Assembly (NCBI GenBank): GCA_937911325.1
Contig: CALDSD010000095.1
Span: 1-45,648, forward strand
Source: an uncultured Neomegalonema sp.
Lineage (GTDB): Bacteria > Pseudomonadota > Alphaproteobacteria > Rhodobacterales > Rhodobacteraceae
DNA: 45,648 bases
Direction: 5' to 3'
The notes below the pieces were generated by a model, which had not been told where the DNA came from, searched no databases, and was given only the letters and a program-made list of their open reading frames with translations. Numbering within the stretch: position 1 is the first letter of the stretch; each line of letters begins with the position of its first letter. The translations under genes and the position numbers were made by a program. Below, piece by piece: positions 8,224-16,712 of the stretch.

Positions 8224-9894
8224 TCAGGACCCCGGGCGAGATCTACGGATCTCGCGCGTCAGCAAAAGCACCGGAATCAAACCAACCGCCATGATTGCGA
8301 GCGACGGCGTCGACGCCTGATAGAGCCGTTCATCCGAGGCGAGGCGATACGCCTGGATCGCCAGCGTGTCGAAATTGAAGGGCCGCATGATCAAGGTGGC
8401 GGGCAGCTCTTTCATCACATCGACAAAGACGATCAGCGCGGCGGTCAACAATCCCCCTCGCAGCAACGGAGCATGCACCCGGATCAACGTTCCGCGCGCG
8501 TCTTCGCCCAGCGAGCGCGAGGCCTGCTCCATCGACGGCGTGATCTTCCCCATGGCCGCCTCCACCGTCTGCAGCGCGACCGACATGAAGCGCACGACAT
8601 AGGCCATCAGCAGGACGGCGATCGACCCTGTGAGCAACAAGCCGGTTGATACGCCAAAGGCGCTGCGCATCCAGGCGTCGAGCCAATTGTCGAACGCGGC
8701 GAGAGGGATCAGCAGGCCGACCGCGATCACCGACCCTGGGATCGCGTATCCCAACGACGCGAACGTGTTGGCGGCGCGGGTGAGTTTCCCGGGCGAGAGC
8801 CTCTCGGCATAGGCGAGGAGCACGGCCAGCGCGACAGTCAGAGCCGCGCCAAGGCCCGCCAACACAAAGGAGTTGATCGCAAACCCGATATAGCGAGGCC
8901 CAAAGAACGAGTGCCCGCCGACCATGCTCATATAGCTCAATGCGATCAACGGCAGGAAGAAACCGAACAGAACAGGGAGGCCGCACAGCGCCGTCGCGCC
9001 CCAGGCCGCCCAGCCGGTCAAGCGGTTCTCCGGCAAGGACTGGAAGACGTCTCGCGTGGTCTGAAAGCGCGCAGCGCGGCGTTGGGTTCGCTCCAGCGCC
9101 ACCAAGACCAGCACGAATGTCAGCAGATACCCCGCCAACTGGGCCGCGGCGATACGATCGCCCATCGAGAACCAGGCCCTATAGATGCCGGTGGCGAATG
9201 TCTGAACGCTGAAATGCGCCACCGTTCCGAAGTCGGCGAGCGTCTCCATCAGCGCCAAGGCGACACCGGTCGCGATCGCCGGCCGCGCCATCGGAAGCCC
9301 CACGCGAAAGAACGCGCCGAACGGGCCGCAGCCAAGCGTCCTGGCGACATCCAGCGCGCGCACCGATTGATGGATGAACGCCGCGCGCGACAAGAGATAC
9401 ACGTAAGGATAGAGCACGAGCACCATCATCGCGCCCGCTCCTTCGAGCGAGCGGATTTCCGGAAACCAGTAGTCTCTGGGCCCCCACCCCGTCACATCGC
9501 GCAATGTGGTTTGAACAATTCCTGGATGGTCGAGCAGATCGGTGTAGGCGTAGGCGAGAACATAGGCGGGAAACGCCATCGGCAGCGCCAACGCCCATTC
9601 AAAGACCCGACGGCCGGGAAAGCGGTACATCGTCACCAGCCAGGCGGCCGGCACCCCGATCGCCATCGAGCCCACAGCAACGATCAGGCCCAACATCAAC
9701 GTGTTGCCGACGTAGCGCGGCAACACCGTCGAGGACAGCATGTCCCAGGTCTCGCCAGCAGGCTGGAAGATCGTCAGGCCCACCGCGAGCACAGGGGCCG
9801 CGATGAGCGCCGCGACCAAAAGCGCGGCAGCGCTCATGCCGTTGATCGGCGTCGCGCGCGACCAGCGCCGTCCGATGTTCGACAGATCAGCCAT
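8224..9894 (-). CDS. Fe(3+) ABC transporter permease, fused double-domain (FbpB-like)
   Basis: Inner-membrane permease of 556 residues with about twelve membrane segments in two homologous halves, as in FbpB/AfuB. Each half carries a docking loop: ALDVARTLGCGP in the first and MEQASRSLGEDA in the second. It converges on the small hypothetical gene (48 bases between stops) and is transcribed away from the cytochrome gene. It probably works with the iron-binding protein at 6409-7440. The ATPase must come from elsewhere in the genome. A possible metal-type operator lies about 60 bases upstream. Confidence 0.9.
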   Translation of the reverse strand: MADLSNIGRRWSRATPINGMSAAALLVAALIAAPVLAVGLTIFQPAGETWDMLSSTVLPRYVGNTLMLGLIVAVGSMAIGVPAAWLVTMYRFPGRRVFEWALALPMAFPAYVLAYAYTDLLDHPGIVQTTLRDVTGWGPRDYWFPEIRSLEGAGAMMVLVLYPYVYLLSRAAFIHQSVRALDVARTLGCGPFGAFFRVGLPMARPAIATGVALALMETLADFGTVAHFSVQTFATGIYRAWFSMGDRIAAAQLAGYLLTFVLVLVALERTQRRAARFQTTRDVFQSLPENRLTGWAAWGATALCGLPVLFGFFLPLIALSYMSMVGGHSFFGPRYIGFAINSFVLAGLGAALTVALAVLLAYAERLSPGKLTRAANTFASLGYAIPGSVIAVGLLIPLAAFDNWLDAWMRSAFGVSTGLLLTGSIAVLLMAYVVRFMSVALQTVEAAMGKITPSMEQASRSLGEDARGTLIRVHAPLLRGGLLTAALIVFVDVMKELPATLIMRPFNFDTLAIQAYRLASDERLYQASTPSLAIMAVGLIPVLLLTREIRRSRPGS

Positions 9895-9952
9895 TCCTAC
9901 TCGGACCTCGAGGCTTGCACTTCACCAGCGTCTCTTTGTGACGAGTTGCGCT

Positions 9953-9963
9953 TTGCAATGCAA
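9953..9963. promoter_or_regulatory. TTGCA-A-TGCAA palindrome, candidate metal-responsive site
   Basis: A perfect 11-base odd palindrome lies 59 bases upstream of the iron permease start and 134 bases before the cytochrome gene. TGCAA-type half-sites are used by Fur/Mur-family repressors in alphaproteobacteria, and a further TTGC lies at 9946-9949. The iron link makes this reasonable, but the match is short and no equivalent was found before the iron-binding protein gene. Confidence 0.3.
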
Positions 9964-10096
9964 TTCCAGAGCAGCTCACCCGGAAGCAAGGCGTCGCCGT
10001 TTCTAGCGCCGTGCGCGCTTTGATCTCGGCCAATTTCGCCCTGCGTTGGACGGCTTAAACTGGAACCAGCGCCAAAGCAGACAGAAAGGACCCGCA

Positions 10097-10543
10097 ATGT
10101 ATGGCATCTGTTGTTCGGCTCGCGTTTTCACCGCCATTCTCGCACTCGCCCTTAGCTCTGCAACTTCCATGGCGCAGACTTCAGACCCCGTCACCGAGCC
10201 GGAGGTTCTCGGCCAACAGGAATATCGCCGCGCATGCGTCAGCTGCCACGGCGACAGGGGCCGCGGCGATGGTCCGATGGCGGACGTCATGACTTTTGAG
10301 CCGGCCGACCTGACGCGCCTCGCCCTCGAAAATGACGGCGAGTACCCTTTCTGGGACGTCTATCAGGTCATCGACGGCCGCAAGGCCACGCGATCGCATG
10401 GCGGATCGGAGATGCCGATCTGGGGCGACTTCTTCCGGGTCGAGGCGCAGCAGGAGTATGGACCGTATTCAGCCGAGTTGATCGCACGGACCCGGATCAT
10501 CGCGCTCGTCTACTACATCCAAACAATCCAGACGGGCGACTAA
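10097..10543 (+). CDS. Secreted c-type cytochrome
   Basis: Small class I cytochrome c of 148 residues. A signal peptide (about 1-26, ending MAQ) is followed by one haem site, CVSCH at 47-51; Met106 in GSEMPIWG is the likely second iron ligand. It should carry electrons in the periplasm; the partner oxidoreductase is not evident. The ATG at 10097 was chosen over an in-frame TTG at 10046 because AGAAAGGA lies 6 bases before it and it directly starts a signal peptide. It converges on the spoVR gene with only two bases between the stops. Confidence 0.88.
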   Translation: MYGICCSARVFTAILALALSSATSMAQTSDPVTEPEVLGQQEYRRACVSCHGDRGRGDGPMADVMTFEPADLTRLALENDGEYPFWDVYQVIDGRKATRSHGGSEMPIWGDFFRVEAQQEYGPYSAELIARTRIIALVYYIQTIQTGD

Positions 10544-10545
10544 CG

Positions 10546-12171
10546 TCAGCGCGGCCGTGGCAACGCGTCGTGCTCGACCAGCACGTCGCCATCCTCCACG
10601 TCCGTCTCCAGCATCTTCACGCGATGCCCCCAGAGGTCGGCGAGATACTGCAGCGTGTTTTCAGCCTCGGTCTTGTCGAGAAGGCGACCGTCTCGAACGG
10701 CGTGGTTCACGACAAGACGACGGTTGCCCGATAGGTTGGCCTCGACCACCTCAAGACGCGGGTCCTGGCTGCCGACGTCGTACTGTCGCGCCAAGGTCTT
10801 GCGGAGCTCGCGATAGCCGCGCTCGTCGTGGATCGCCGACACCTCCATCTCCGGGTCTTCAGCGTCGTCCGCGATGCGGAAGAGCCGGAAATCCCGCATG
10901 ACGGTCGGGCTTAGGAACTGGTGGATGAAACTCTCATCCCGATAGTCCGCCCAGGCCTCTCGAAGAACGCCGTACGCGTCGCCGCCTCCCGCGATGTCTC
11001 GAAACCATTCTCCGTCCTCTTCGGTCGGCTCGTCACAAATGCGCTGCAGGTCGCGCATCATCGCAAAGCCGAGCGCATAGGGGTTCAACCCGCCAAAACG
11101 TCGATCGTCGAAGCCCGGCTGAAACACGACCGAAGAGTGCGAGTGCAGGAACTCCAGCATTGCGCCCTCGCCGATCAGTCCTTTCTCGAACAGCCGGTTC
11201 ATAATCTCGTAGTGGACAAAGGTCGCGCAGCCCTCGTTCATGACCTTTGTCTGACGCTGCGGGTAGAAGTACTGCGCGAGGTACCGAACGATCCTCAGCA
11301 GCTCTCGCTGCCAATCGGCCAGCTTCGGCGCGTTTTTCTCAAGGAAGTAGAGAAGGTTCTCTTCTGGCAGACCGAGATCCTCGGCCTCAAGACGCGTGTC
11401 CCGGGCGTGCTCGTCATCCGCCTCCGCCGGCGCGTCCGAGGTCGGCAAAGTCCGCCAGAGATCGTCGTATGTCGCCTCCTCGTAAGACAGACGCTCCAAC
11501 GCGCGTTCGCGCTTGCGCGCGTCGCTGAGCCGGCGCGGCGCCGCGTATCGGTTCACGCCGTTCGACATCAGAGCATGCGCGCAGTCGAGGGTTCGCTCCA
11601 CCGCTTCAAGACCGTGCCTCTCTTCGCATTTCGCGACGTAGCGCTTGGCGAAATCGAGGTAGTCGAGCACCGCGTCGGCTCGGGTCCACTGCTTGAAGAG
11701 ATAGTTGTTCTTGAAGAAGTGATTGTGCCCAAACGCGGCATGCGCCATCACCAGCGTCTGCATGGTGATCGAGTTCTCCTCCATCACGTAGCAGATGCAC
11801 GGATCGGAGTTGATCACCAGCTCATAAGCCAGCGACTGCGCGCCTTTGCGGTACAGCGTCTCGTCACGCGCGAACCGTTTGCCGAACGACCAATGCTTGT
11901 AGAGAAGCGGCATGCCGATCGACGCGTAGGCGTCGAGCATCTGCTCCGATGTGATCACTTCGATCTGGTTCGGATAGACGTCCAGCCCCAGCTCTCCGAT
12001 CGCGATCTCCTCGATCGCGTCATACGCGCTGCGCAGAAGGTCGAAACTCCAATCAGAGGTCTCGAACAGCGGTTGGGCCGACTTCAGCGCCGGCGCCGCA
12101 GGTTTTGCTTTCGGCGCCTTGCGCGGCTTGCGCTTTGGCTTATCGGATTTCGGCGTCGCTTCATTCGCCAT
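10546..12171 (-). CDS. SpoVR family protein
   Basis: Cytoplasmic protein of 541 residues, the usual partner of PrkA and YeaH in proteobacteria. A Lys/Pro/Ala-rich tail of about 33 residues precedes the conserved region, which begins near SDWSFDLL. Family marks include HWSFGKRF, ELVINSDPCICYVMEENSI and the HxxF- and Asn-rich AAFGHNHFFKNNYLF block. Biochemical activity of SpoVR proteins is not established; they were first linked to spore cortex formation in Bacillus and occur widely in non-sporulating bacteria. It is the last gene of the prkA-yeaH-spoVR operon, one base after the yeaH stop. Confidence 0.92.
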   Translation of the reverse strand: MANEATPKSDKPKRKPRKAPKAKPAAPALKSAQPLFETSDWSFDLLRSAYDAIEEIAIGELGLDVYPNQIEVITSEQMLDAYASIGMPLLYKHWSFGKRFARDETLYRKGAQSLAYELVINSDPCICYVMEENSITMQTLVMAHAAFGHNHFFKNNYLFKQWTRADAVLDYLDFAKRYVAKCEERHGLEAVERTLDCAHALMSNGVNRYAAPRRLSDARKRERALERLSYEEATYDDLWRTLPTSDAPAEADDEHARDTRLEAEDLGLPEENLLYFLEKNAPKLADWQRELLRIVRYLAQYFYPQRQTKVMNEGCATFVHYEIMNRLFEKGLIGEGAMLEFLHSHSSVVFQPGFDDRRFGGLNPYALGFAMMRDLQRICDEPTEEDGEWFRDIAGGGDAYGVLREAWADYRDESFIHQFLSPTVMRDFRLFRIADDAEDPEMEVSAIHDERGYRELRKTLARQYDVGSQDPRLEVVEANLSGNRRLVVNHAVRDGRLLDKTEAENTLQYLADLWGHRVKMLETDVEDGDVLVEHDALPRPR

Positions 12172-12172
12172 C

Positions 12173-13480
12173 TTACGACCCCGCCGCCTTGGCGCCGGCG
12201 CGCTCTGAACTCGACGACTTGGCGAAGAGGTCGTGGAAGACCGGGTAAATCTCCGCCGGAGACGTCACGCGTCGCATGGCGAACTGCTTGTGCCGCTCTT
12301 CCAGCAGCCGATACCCTGACCAGAGCGGGCTCTGGAAGCGCTCCTGGTCGATGTCGCGCTCGTCGACTTCGATGTAAGCGAAGTACTGGCAGAGCCCGAT
12401 GATCTCCTGATCGAGCAGCGACAGCGTCTGCGACATGTCGTCGATGAAGTTGTGTCCATCCGACGCCTGGGCCGCATAGATATTCCAGTCCTCGGGCGAG
12501 TAGCGGTCCTGGACGATCTGCAGCATCTCGACGAGCGCGGTCGACACCACCGTGCCGCCGGTTTGGGAACCGCGAAAGAACGTCTCCTCATCGACTTCAT
12601 GCGCGGTGGTGGTGTGGCGGATGAACACGATGTCGACGTCCTCATAGTGGCGCGACAGGAAGACATAGAGCAGCATGAAAAAGCGTTTTGCGAGGTCCTT
12701 GAGCGCTTCGGTCATCGAAGCGGACGCGTCCATCAGACAGAACATCACCGCTTGGGTGGTCGGCTTGGGGATCTGCTCGAACCGGCGATAGCGCAGATCG
12801 ATCGGGTCGATGTAGGAGATCGCGCGCCGACGGGTCTCGATGCGTTTGAGCTCAAGCCGGAGCGCGGCCGCTGTTTCCTCGTCGCCTTTCGCCTCGGCCT
12901 CCGCGATCTTGGCTTCGAGCGCCTTCATCTCCTCGGTTTTTGGGCGCCGCAAGGCGATGCGCCGCGCAAGCGAGTTGCGCATCGTGCGCGTGTAGGAAAG
13001 CTGCGCTGGCGGACCATCTGTCCGAAAGCCGGCGCGCGCGGGCGTCGTCGCTTTGAGGTTTTTCAGCTGCGTCTTCACCAGATTGGGCAGGGCCAGATCC
13101 TCGAAGAACATGTCGAGGAACTCGTCTTTGGTGAGGGTAAAGACGAAATCGTCCTCCCCTTCTCCGTCGGCCGACCCCTTTTGACCTCCGCCGCCGGCCC
13201 CAGAGGGCGGTTTGGGAATGACGTCGCCAACCAGGTACTGCTTGATGCCGGGGATCACGAAATCCCGCTGCCCCTCGTCCCGACCGAAAACAAATGACGG
13301 CTCCTTGACGGTTTTCGCGCGTACGCGCACCCGCTCCGAGCCCTCCACATCGGCGATCTTGCGCTTCTTCAGTGCTTCCTGAACCGCGTCTTTGATATCC
13401 GCCTTCGCGCGCCGCAAAAAACGCTGCCGGTTGCCGAGGCTTTTGGATTTCGGGTTCAGGCGACGGTCGATAATGTGCAT
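12173..13480 (-). CDS. yeaH: YeaH/YhbH family protein (DUF444, VWA domain)
   Basis: Cytoplasmic protein of 435 residues that accompanies the PrkA kinase. The N-terminal third is basic, followed by a Gly-rich linker near residues 92-108 and a charged helix (about 180-215). The C-terminal half is a von Willebrand A-like domain with MIDAS-type residues D251, S253 and S255 in LMDASASM, and the DUF444 hallmark FFRGSQTGGTVVSTAL. In enterobacteria yeaG-yeaH respond to nitrogen starvation and stress. The gene is 46 bases after prkA and one base before spoVR, so the three are one transcription unit. Confidence 0.92.
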   Translation of the reverse strand: MHIIDRRLNPKSKSLGNRQRFLRRAKADIKDAVQEALKKRKIADVEGSERVRVRAKTVKEPSFVFGRDEGQRDFVIPGIKQYLVGDVIPKPPSGAGGGGQKGSADGEGEDDFVFTLTKDEFLDMFFEDLALPNLVKTQLKNLKATTPARAGFRTDGPPAQLSYTRTMRNSLARRIALRRPKTEEMKALEAKIAEAEAKGDEETAAALRLELKRIETRRRAISYIDPIDLRYRRFEQIPKPTTQAVMFCLMDASASMTEALKDLAKRFFMLLYVFLSRHYEDVDIVFIRHTTTAHEVDEETFFRGSQTGGTVVSTALVEMLQIVQDRYSPEDWNIYAAQASDGHNFIDDMSQTLSLLDQEIIGLCQYFAYIEVDERDIDQERFQSPLWSGYRLLEERHKQFAMRRVTSPAEIYPVFHDLFAKSSSSERAGAKAAGS

Positions 13481-13526
13481 GTAAACTGCCGTTTCCCAGT
13501 CATCGCGCGCGCCGAGGCCGCGCCGC

Positions 13527-15488
13527 CTATCCCGCCTTTTTCACCCGCATATACCATTCGACGAGGCGGCGGACCTGCCGCTGCGTATACCCGCGGCTGA
13601 CCATCCGATCGACGAACTCGGCGTGCTTTTTCTCCATCTCGCCGTCTTTCTTGGCTTCGAAGGAGATCACTGGCAGCAGATCTTCCACCTGGCTGAACAT
13701 CCGTTTTTCGATGACGTCGCGGATCTTTTCGTAGGAGGTCCAATCCGGGTTCTTGCCCTCGTTTCTTGCGCGGGCGCGCAGGGAGAACTTCACCACCTCG
13801 TACCGGAAGTCCTTGGGGTTCGCGATGCCGGCGGGCTTTTCGATCTTGGTCAGCTCTTCATTCAAGAGCTCGCGATCCATCAGTTGGCCCGTGTCAGGAT
13901 CCTTGAAGTCCTGATCCTCGATCCATGCGTCGGCATACGCGACATAGCGGTCAAAGAGGTTCTGGCCGAAGTCGTGATAGCTCTCCAGATAGGCTTTCTG
14001 GATTTCGTTGCCGATGAACTCGGCATAGCGCGGCGCGAGTTCGTCCTTCAGAAACTCGACATAGCGCGCTTCGGTTTCCTCAGGCAGCTGCTCACGTCGG
14101 ATCGACTGCTCGAGCACGTACATCAGATGAACCGGATCCGCCGCGACCTCGTTCGAGTCGAAATTGAAGGTCTCTGAGAGGATCTTGTAGGCGAAGCGTG
14201 TCGAGACGCCGTCCATGCCCTCGTCAACGCCCGCCATGTCGCGGTATTCCTGCACAGTCCGCGCGCTGGGATCAGTATCCTTGAGGCTTTCGCCGTCGTA
14301 GACGCGCATTTTCGAGTAGAGCGACGAGTTCTCGTGCTCCTTGAGGCGCGACAGAACCGAGAACTGAGCCAGCATGTCCAGCGTGCCGGGCGCGCGAGAG
14401 GCGTCCGCCAGTTCCGAACCGGACAACAGCTTTTCGTAGATCTTGCGCTCTTCGGAAACACGCAAACAGTAAGGAACCTTGATGACGCAGATGCGATCGA
14501 GGAACGCCTCGTTGGTCTTGTTGTTCCGGAACGTCTGCCATTCGCTTTCGTTCGAGTGCGCGAGGATCACGCCCTGATACGGCAATGCGCCGACATTCTC
14601 GGTCCCCACATACGTGCCGTCCTGGGTGGCCGTCAGCAGTGGGTGCAGCATCTTGATCGGGGCCTTGAACATCTCGACGAACTCGAGAAGGCCCTGGGTC
14701 GTGCGGTTCAACCCGCCGGAGTACGAGTAAGCGTCCGCGTCGTTCTGCCCGAAATGCTCCAGCTGGCGGATATCGATCTTGCCGACCAGCGCGGAAACGT
14801 CCTGATTGTTCTCATCGCCAGGCTCGGTCTTGGCGACGCAGATCTGACGCAGCTTCGACGGCTGCATCTCCATCACTTTGAACTTCGAAACGTCGCCATC
14901 CAGCTCATCAAGGCGTTTGATCGCCCAAGGGCTGGCGTGGCCGGTCAGATAGCGTTGCGGGATGCCGTATTCGCTTTCGATCGTCGGCCCCATGCGGACC
15001 GGATCAAACAGCCCCAGCGGGCTTTCGAAAATCGGGCTTGGCTCCAATGAGCCGTCGGCGCGCGGCGCCGCGAGGACATAGACAGGATGCGCCTCCATCA
15101 GCTGTTTCAGCTTCTCGGAAAGCGACGACTTGCCGCCACCGACAGGTCCAAGCAGGTAGAGGATCTGTTTGCGCTCTTCGAGCCCCTGGGCTGCGTGGCG
15201 AAAATACCCCACAATCCGCTCAATCGTTTCTTCGAGGCCATAGAAGTCTTCGAAGGCCGGATAGCGCTTGATCGTCCGGTTCATGAAGACTCGCCCGACG
15301 GCCGGGTCCTGAGACGTATCGATCAGAGTCGGCTCGCCGATTGCGTCGATCATCCTTTGCGCAGCCGTCGCGTACATCATAGAGTTGTCGCGACAGCTTT
15401 CTAAATACTCCTGAAGTGTCAGATCGTTAAGACCTCGCCTGCGGTAATTGTCCGCAAAGAGTTCAAACACGTTTTCGCGCGTTGACAT
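13527..15488 (-). CDS. prkA: PrkA family serine protein kinase (YeaG)
   Basis: Cytoplasmic protein of 653 residues, close to the usual 640-650. The N-terminal AAA-type part has Walker A GPVGGGKS at about 114-121; the C-terminal part is the PrkA kinase-like domain. PrkA proteins act in stationary-phase and starvation responses; some are reported as kinases and some as AAA proteases. I placed the start at 15488, giving MSTRENVFELF, because this beginning is conserved; a longer in-frame start at 15509 adds seven residues and lacks support. It is first in the operon, with 543 bases to the next gene upstream. Confidence 0.92.
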   Translation of the reverse strand: MSTRENVFELFADNYRRRGLNDLTLQEYLESCRDNSMMYATAAQRMIDAIGEPTLIDTSQDPAVGRVFMNRTIKRYPAFEDFYGLEETIERIVGYFRHAAQGLEERKQILYLLGPVGGGKSSLSEKLKQLMEAHPVYVLAAPRADGSLEPSPIFESPLGLFDPVRMGPTIESEYGIPQRYLTGHASPWAIKRLDELDGDVSKFKVMEMQPSKLRQICVAKTEPGDENNQDVSALVGKIDIRQLEHFGQNDADAYSYSGGLNRTTQGLLEFVEMFKAPIKMLHPLLTATQDGTYVGTENVGALPYQGVILAHSNESEWQTFRNNKTNEAFLDRICVIKVPYCLRVSEERKIYEKLLSGSELADASRAPGTLDMLAQFSVLSRLKEHENSSLYSKMRVYDGESLKDTDPSARTVQEYRDMAGVDEGMDGVSTRFAYKILSETFNFDSNEVAADPVHLMYVLEQSIRREQLPEETEARYVEFLKDELAPRYAEFIGNEIQKAYLESYHDFGQNLFDRYVAYADAWIEDQDFKDPDTGQLMDRELLNEELTKIEKPAGIANPKDFRYEVVKFSLRARARNEGKNPDWTSYEKIRDVIEKRMFSQVEDLLPVISFEAKKDGEMEKKHAEFVDRMVSRGYTQRQVRRLVEWYMRVKKAG

Positions 15489-15934
15489 GGCCACGCAACA
15501 CCTCCGCAACTGCTTAGGATCTCGGGCTACCGCCGATACTCACCTTAAAGGTGGGCCGCGCTTGCGAACCCGACAAGTTCTTTTCATCATACTCCCCCCA
15601 AAAGAGACGGAAAGAGGGCGCACGGGCGCCGAGTTTGTCGGGCGTTCTCAGGTTGCTCGCCAGGCGAAACCGGCCGACGAGACTCGCAATACATCAATGG
15701 AATTTTCTCGTCTTAGAGTAAAAACTTTTGCCTAAGTGGAAAACTTCGCCCCCTTATCTGTCCAGCGCCTTACCGGAACTGCAATTTATCCCCACCCCTC
15801 AAAGAAGAGTTGGCCGAATAACTAGGACATTTCGAGGTTTTGACTTACGTAATCTCAGAGTAAATCTTGGATAAACACACATCATAAAAACGTTAAGATC
15901 CCGACCAAACCGCGGGTATCCAGACTGTCTACTT

Positions 15935-15956
15935 CCAAATTTGGCACTAAATTTGG
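15935..15956 (+). promoter_or_regulatory. Repeated AAATTTGG boxes overlapping a sigma-54-like promoter match
   Basis: CCAAATTTGG (15935-15944, a perfect palindrome) is repeated as CTAAATTTGG (15947-15956), 12 bases apart. The same bases contain TTGGCAC (15941-15947), five bases, then TTGG (15953-15956), close to the sigma-54 pattern TGGCAC-N5-TTGC but with G in place of the final C. Either a regulator operator or a weak sigma-54 promoter for the gene at 16032 is possible. Confidence 0.3.
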
Positions 15957-15961
15957 GAAAA

Positions 15962-15987
15962 ATGCTATTTTTGCTGGAATTTAGCAT
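15962..15987. repeat. Inverted repeat ATGCTA/TAGCAT upstream of the XRE regulator
   Basis: ATGCTA (15962-15967) and TAGCAT (15982-15987) are perfect 6-base arms with a 14-base spacer. The right arm is part of TTTAGCATG (15980-15988), which recurs at 16026-16034 over the start codon of the regulator. A dimeric HTH regulator controlling its own gene would fit this layout. Confidence 0.35.
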
Positions 15988-16031
15988 GCGATTGTGATGT
16001 AGCAGACCCGGAAATAACAAGTGTTTTTAGC

Positions 16032-16712
16032 ATGACAGTTCTCGAAACTTTGAACGCCCGCCTCCTGACCCTGATGAAAGAGCGAGGTTTTCGCCCGGCG
16101 CCGCTCGCCCGGAACGCCGACCTGAATGAAAGTGCCGTTCGGGATATTTTGCGGGGCCGCTCCAAGAATCCTGGGATCGTGACCCTTCACAAGATCGCGT
16201 CTGTTCTCGGGGTCGCCACCAGCGAGTTGTTCGAGCCCGCCGAGCAGATCCCCATAGTGGGTTGGGTCGGCGACGGCGGGGTCGTCAGCCTGCACGACGG
16301 TTCGTCGATGAAAACGACATTGTCGAGCCCGTTTCGCCCAGGCGTGCTTGACAACGCGTCCGCGCTGCAAGTCCGCACAACGACCTTCATGCCCTACGCG
16401 CGTGAAGGAGACATGGTCATCCTAGAAACCGGGGACGACGCGCTCAGCGATGACAAGATGGGGCGCGTCTGTATGTGTGAACTCGCCAGCGATGAAACCG
16501 CGATCGGCATTCTCACTCTGGGGCAAAGCCCGGGCAGATACCGTCTGCTGCCCCTCTCGGTTCATGAACAACCACGCATAGACGTTCAGATCAAAAAGGC
16601 CACGCCGCTTTTGATGCCGGTTTCCCGATCCGTCATCACAACGGAAGAGACCATCGTCGCCGAAGGTGAAGGCGCCTCCGAAGAGAGCCATCTCCGCGCG
16701 ATCGCGGGTTGA
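16032..16712 (+). CDS. XRE-type HTH regulator with degenerate S24/LexA-like domain
   Basis: This 226-residue protein has an N-terminal helix-turn-helix (about 8-65; ESAVRDILRGRSKNPG covers the recognition region) and a C-terminal LexA/CI-like domain. In active S24 proteins a Ser in the SMxP motif and a later Lys cut the protein during SOS. Here the matching positions are Thr118 (TFMP) and Gly159 (AIGIL), and the Ala-Gly cut site reads Gly-Asp (WVGDGG), so self-cleavage is unlikely. It may instead dimerise or bind a ligand. There is no clear ribosome-binding site. It lies upstream of sbcDC, but a 175-base gap separates them. Confidence 0.8.
   Translation: MTVLETLNARLLTLMKERGFRPAPLARNADLNESAVRDILRGRSKNPGIVTLHKIASVLGVATSELFEPAEQIPIVGWVGDGGVVSLHDGSSMKTTLSSPFRPGVLDNASALQVRTTTFMPYAREGDMVILETGDDALSDDKMGRVCMCELASDETAIGILTLGQSPGRYRLLPLSVHEQPRIDVQIKKATPLLMPVSRSVITTEETIVAEGEGASEESHLRAIAG

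Larger units (their letters stand above)
15489..16031. promoter_or_regulatory. AT-rich divergent region between prkA and the XRE regulator
   Basis: This is the longest non-coding stretch in the window and is far more AT-rich than its flanks from about 15700. It must carry the prkA promoter (minus) and the regulator promoter (plus). Short repeats are listed separately: CCAAATTTGG at 15935 with a near copy at 15947, ATGCTA/TAGCAT at 15962 and 15982, and TTTAGCATG at 15980 and 16026. No tRNA, small RNA or convincing small ORF was recognised. Confidence 0.6.

Noticed and set aside
10921-12402. 493-residue plus-strand ORF over spoVR
   Set aside because: Entirely antisense to the SpoVR reading frame, which has family motifs throughout.
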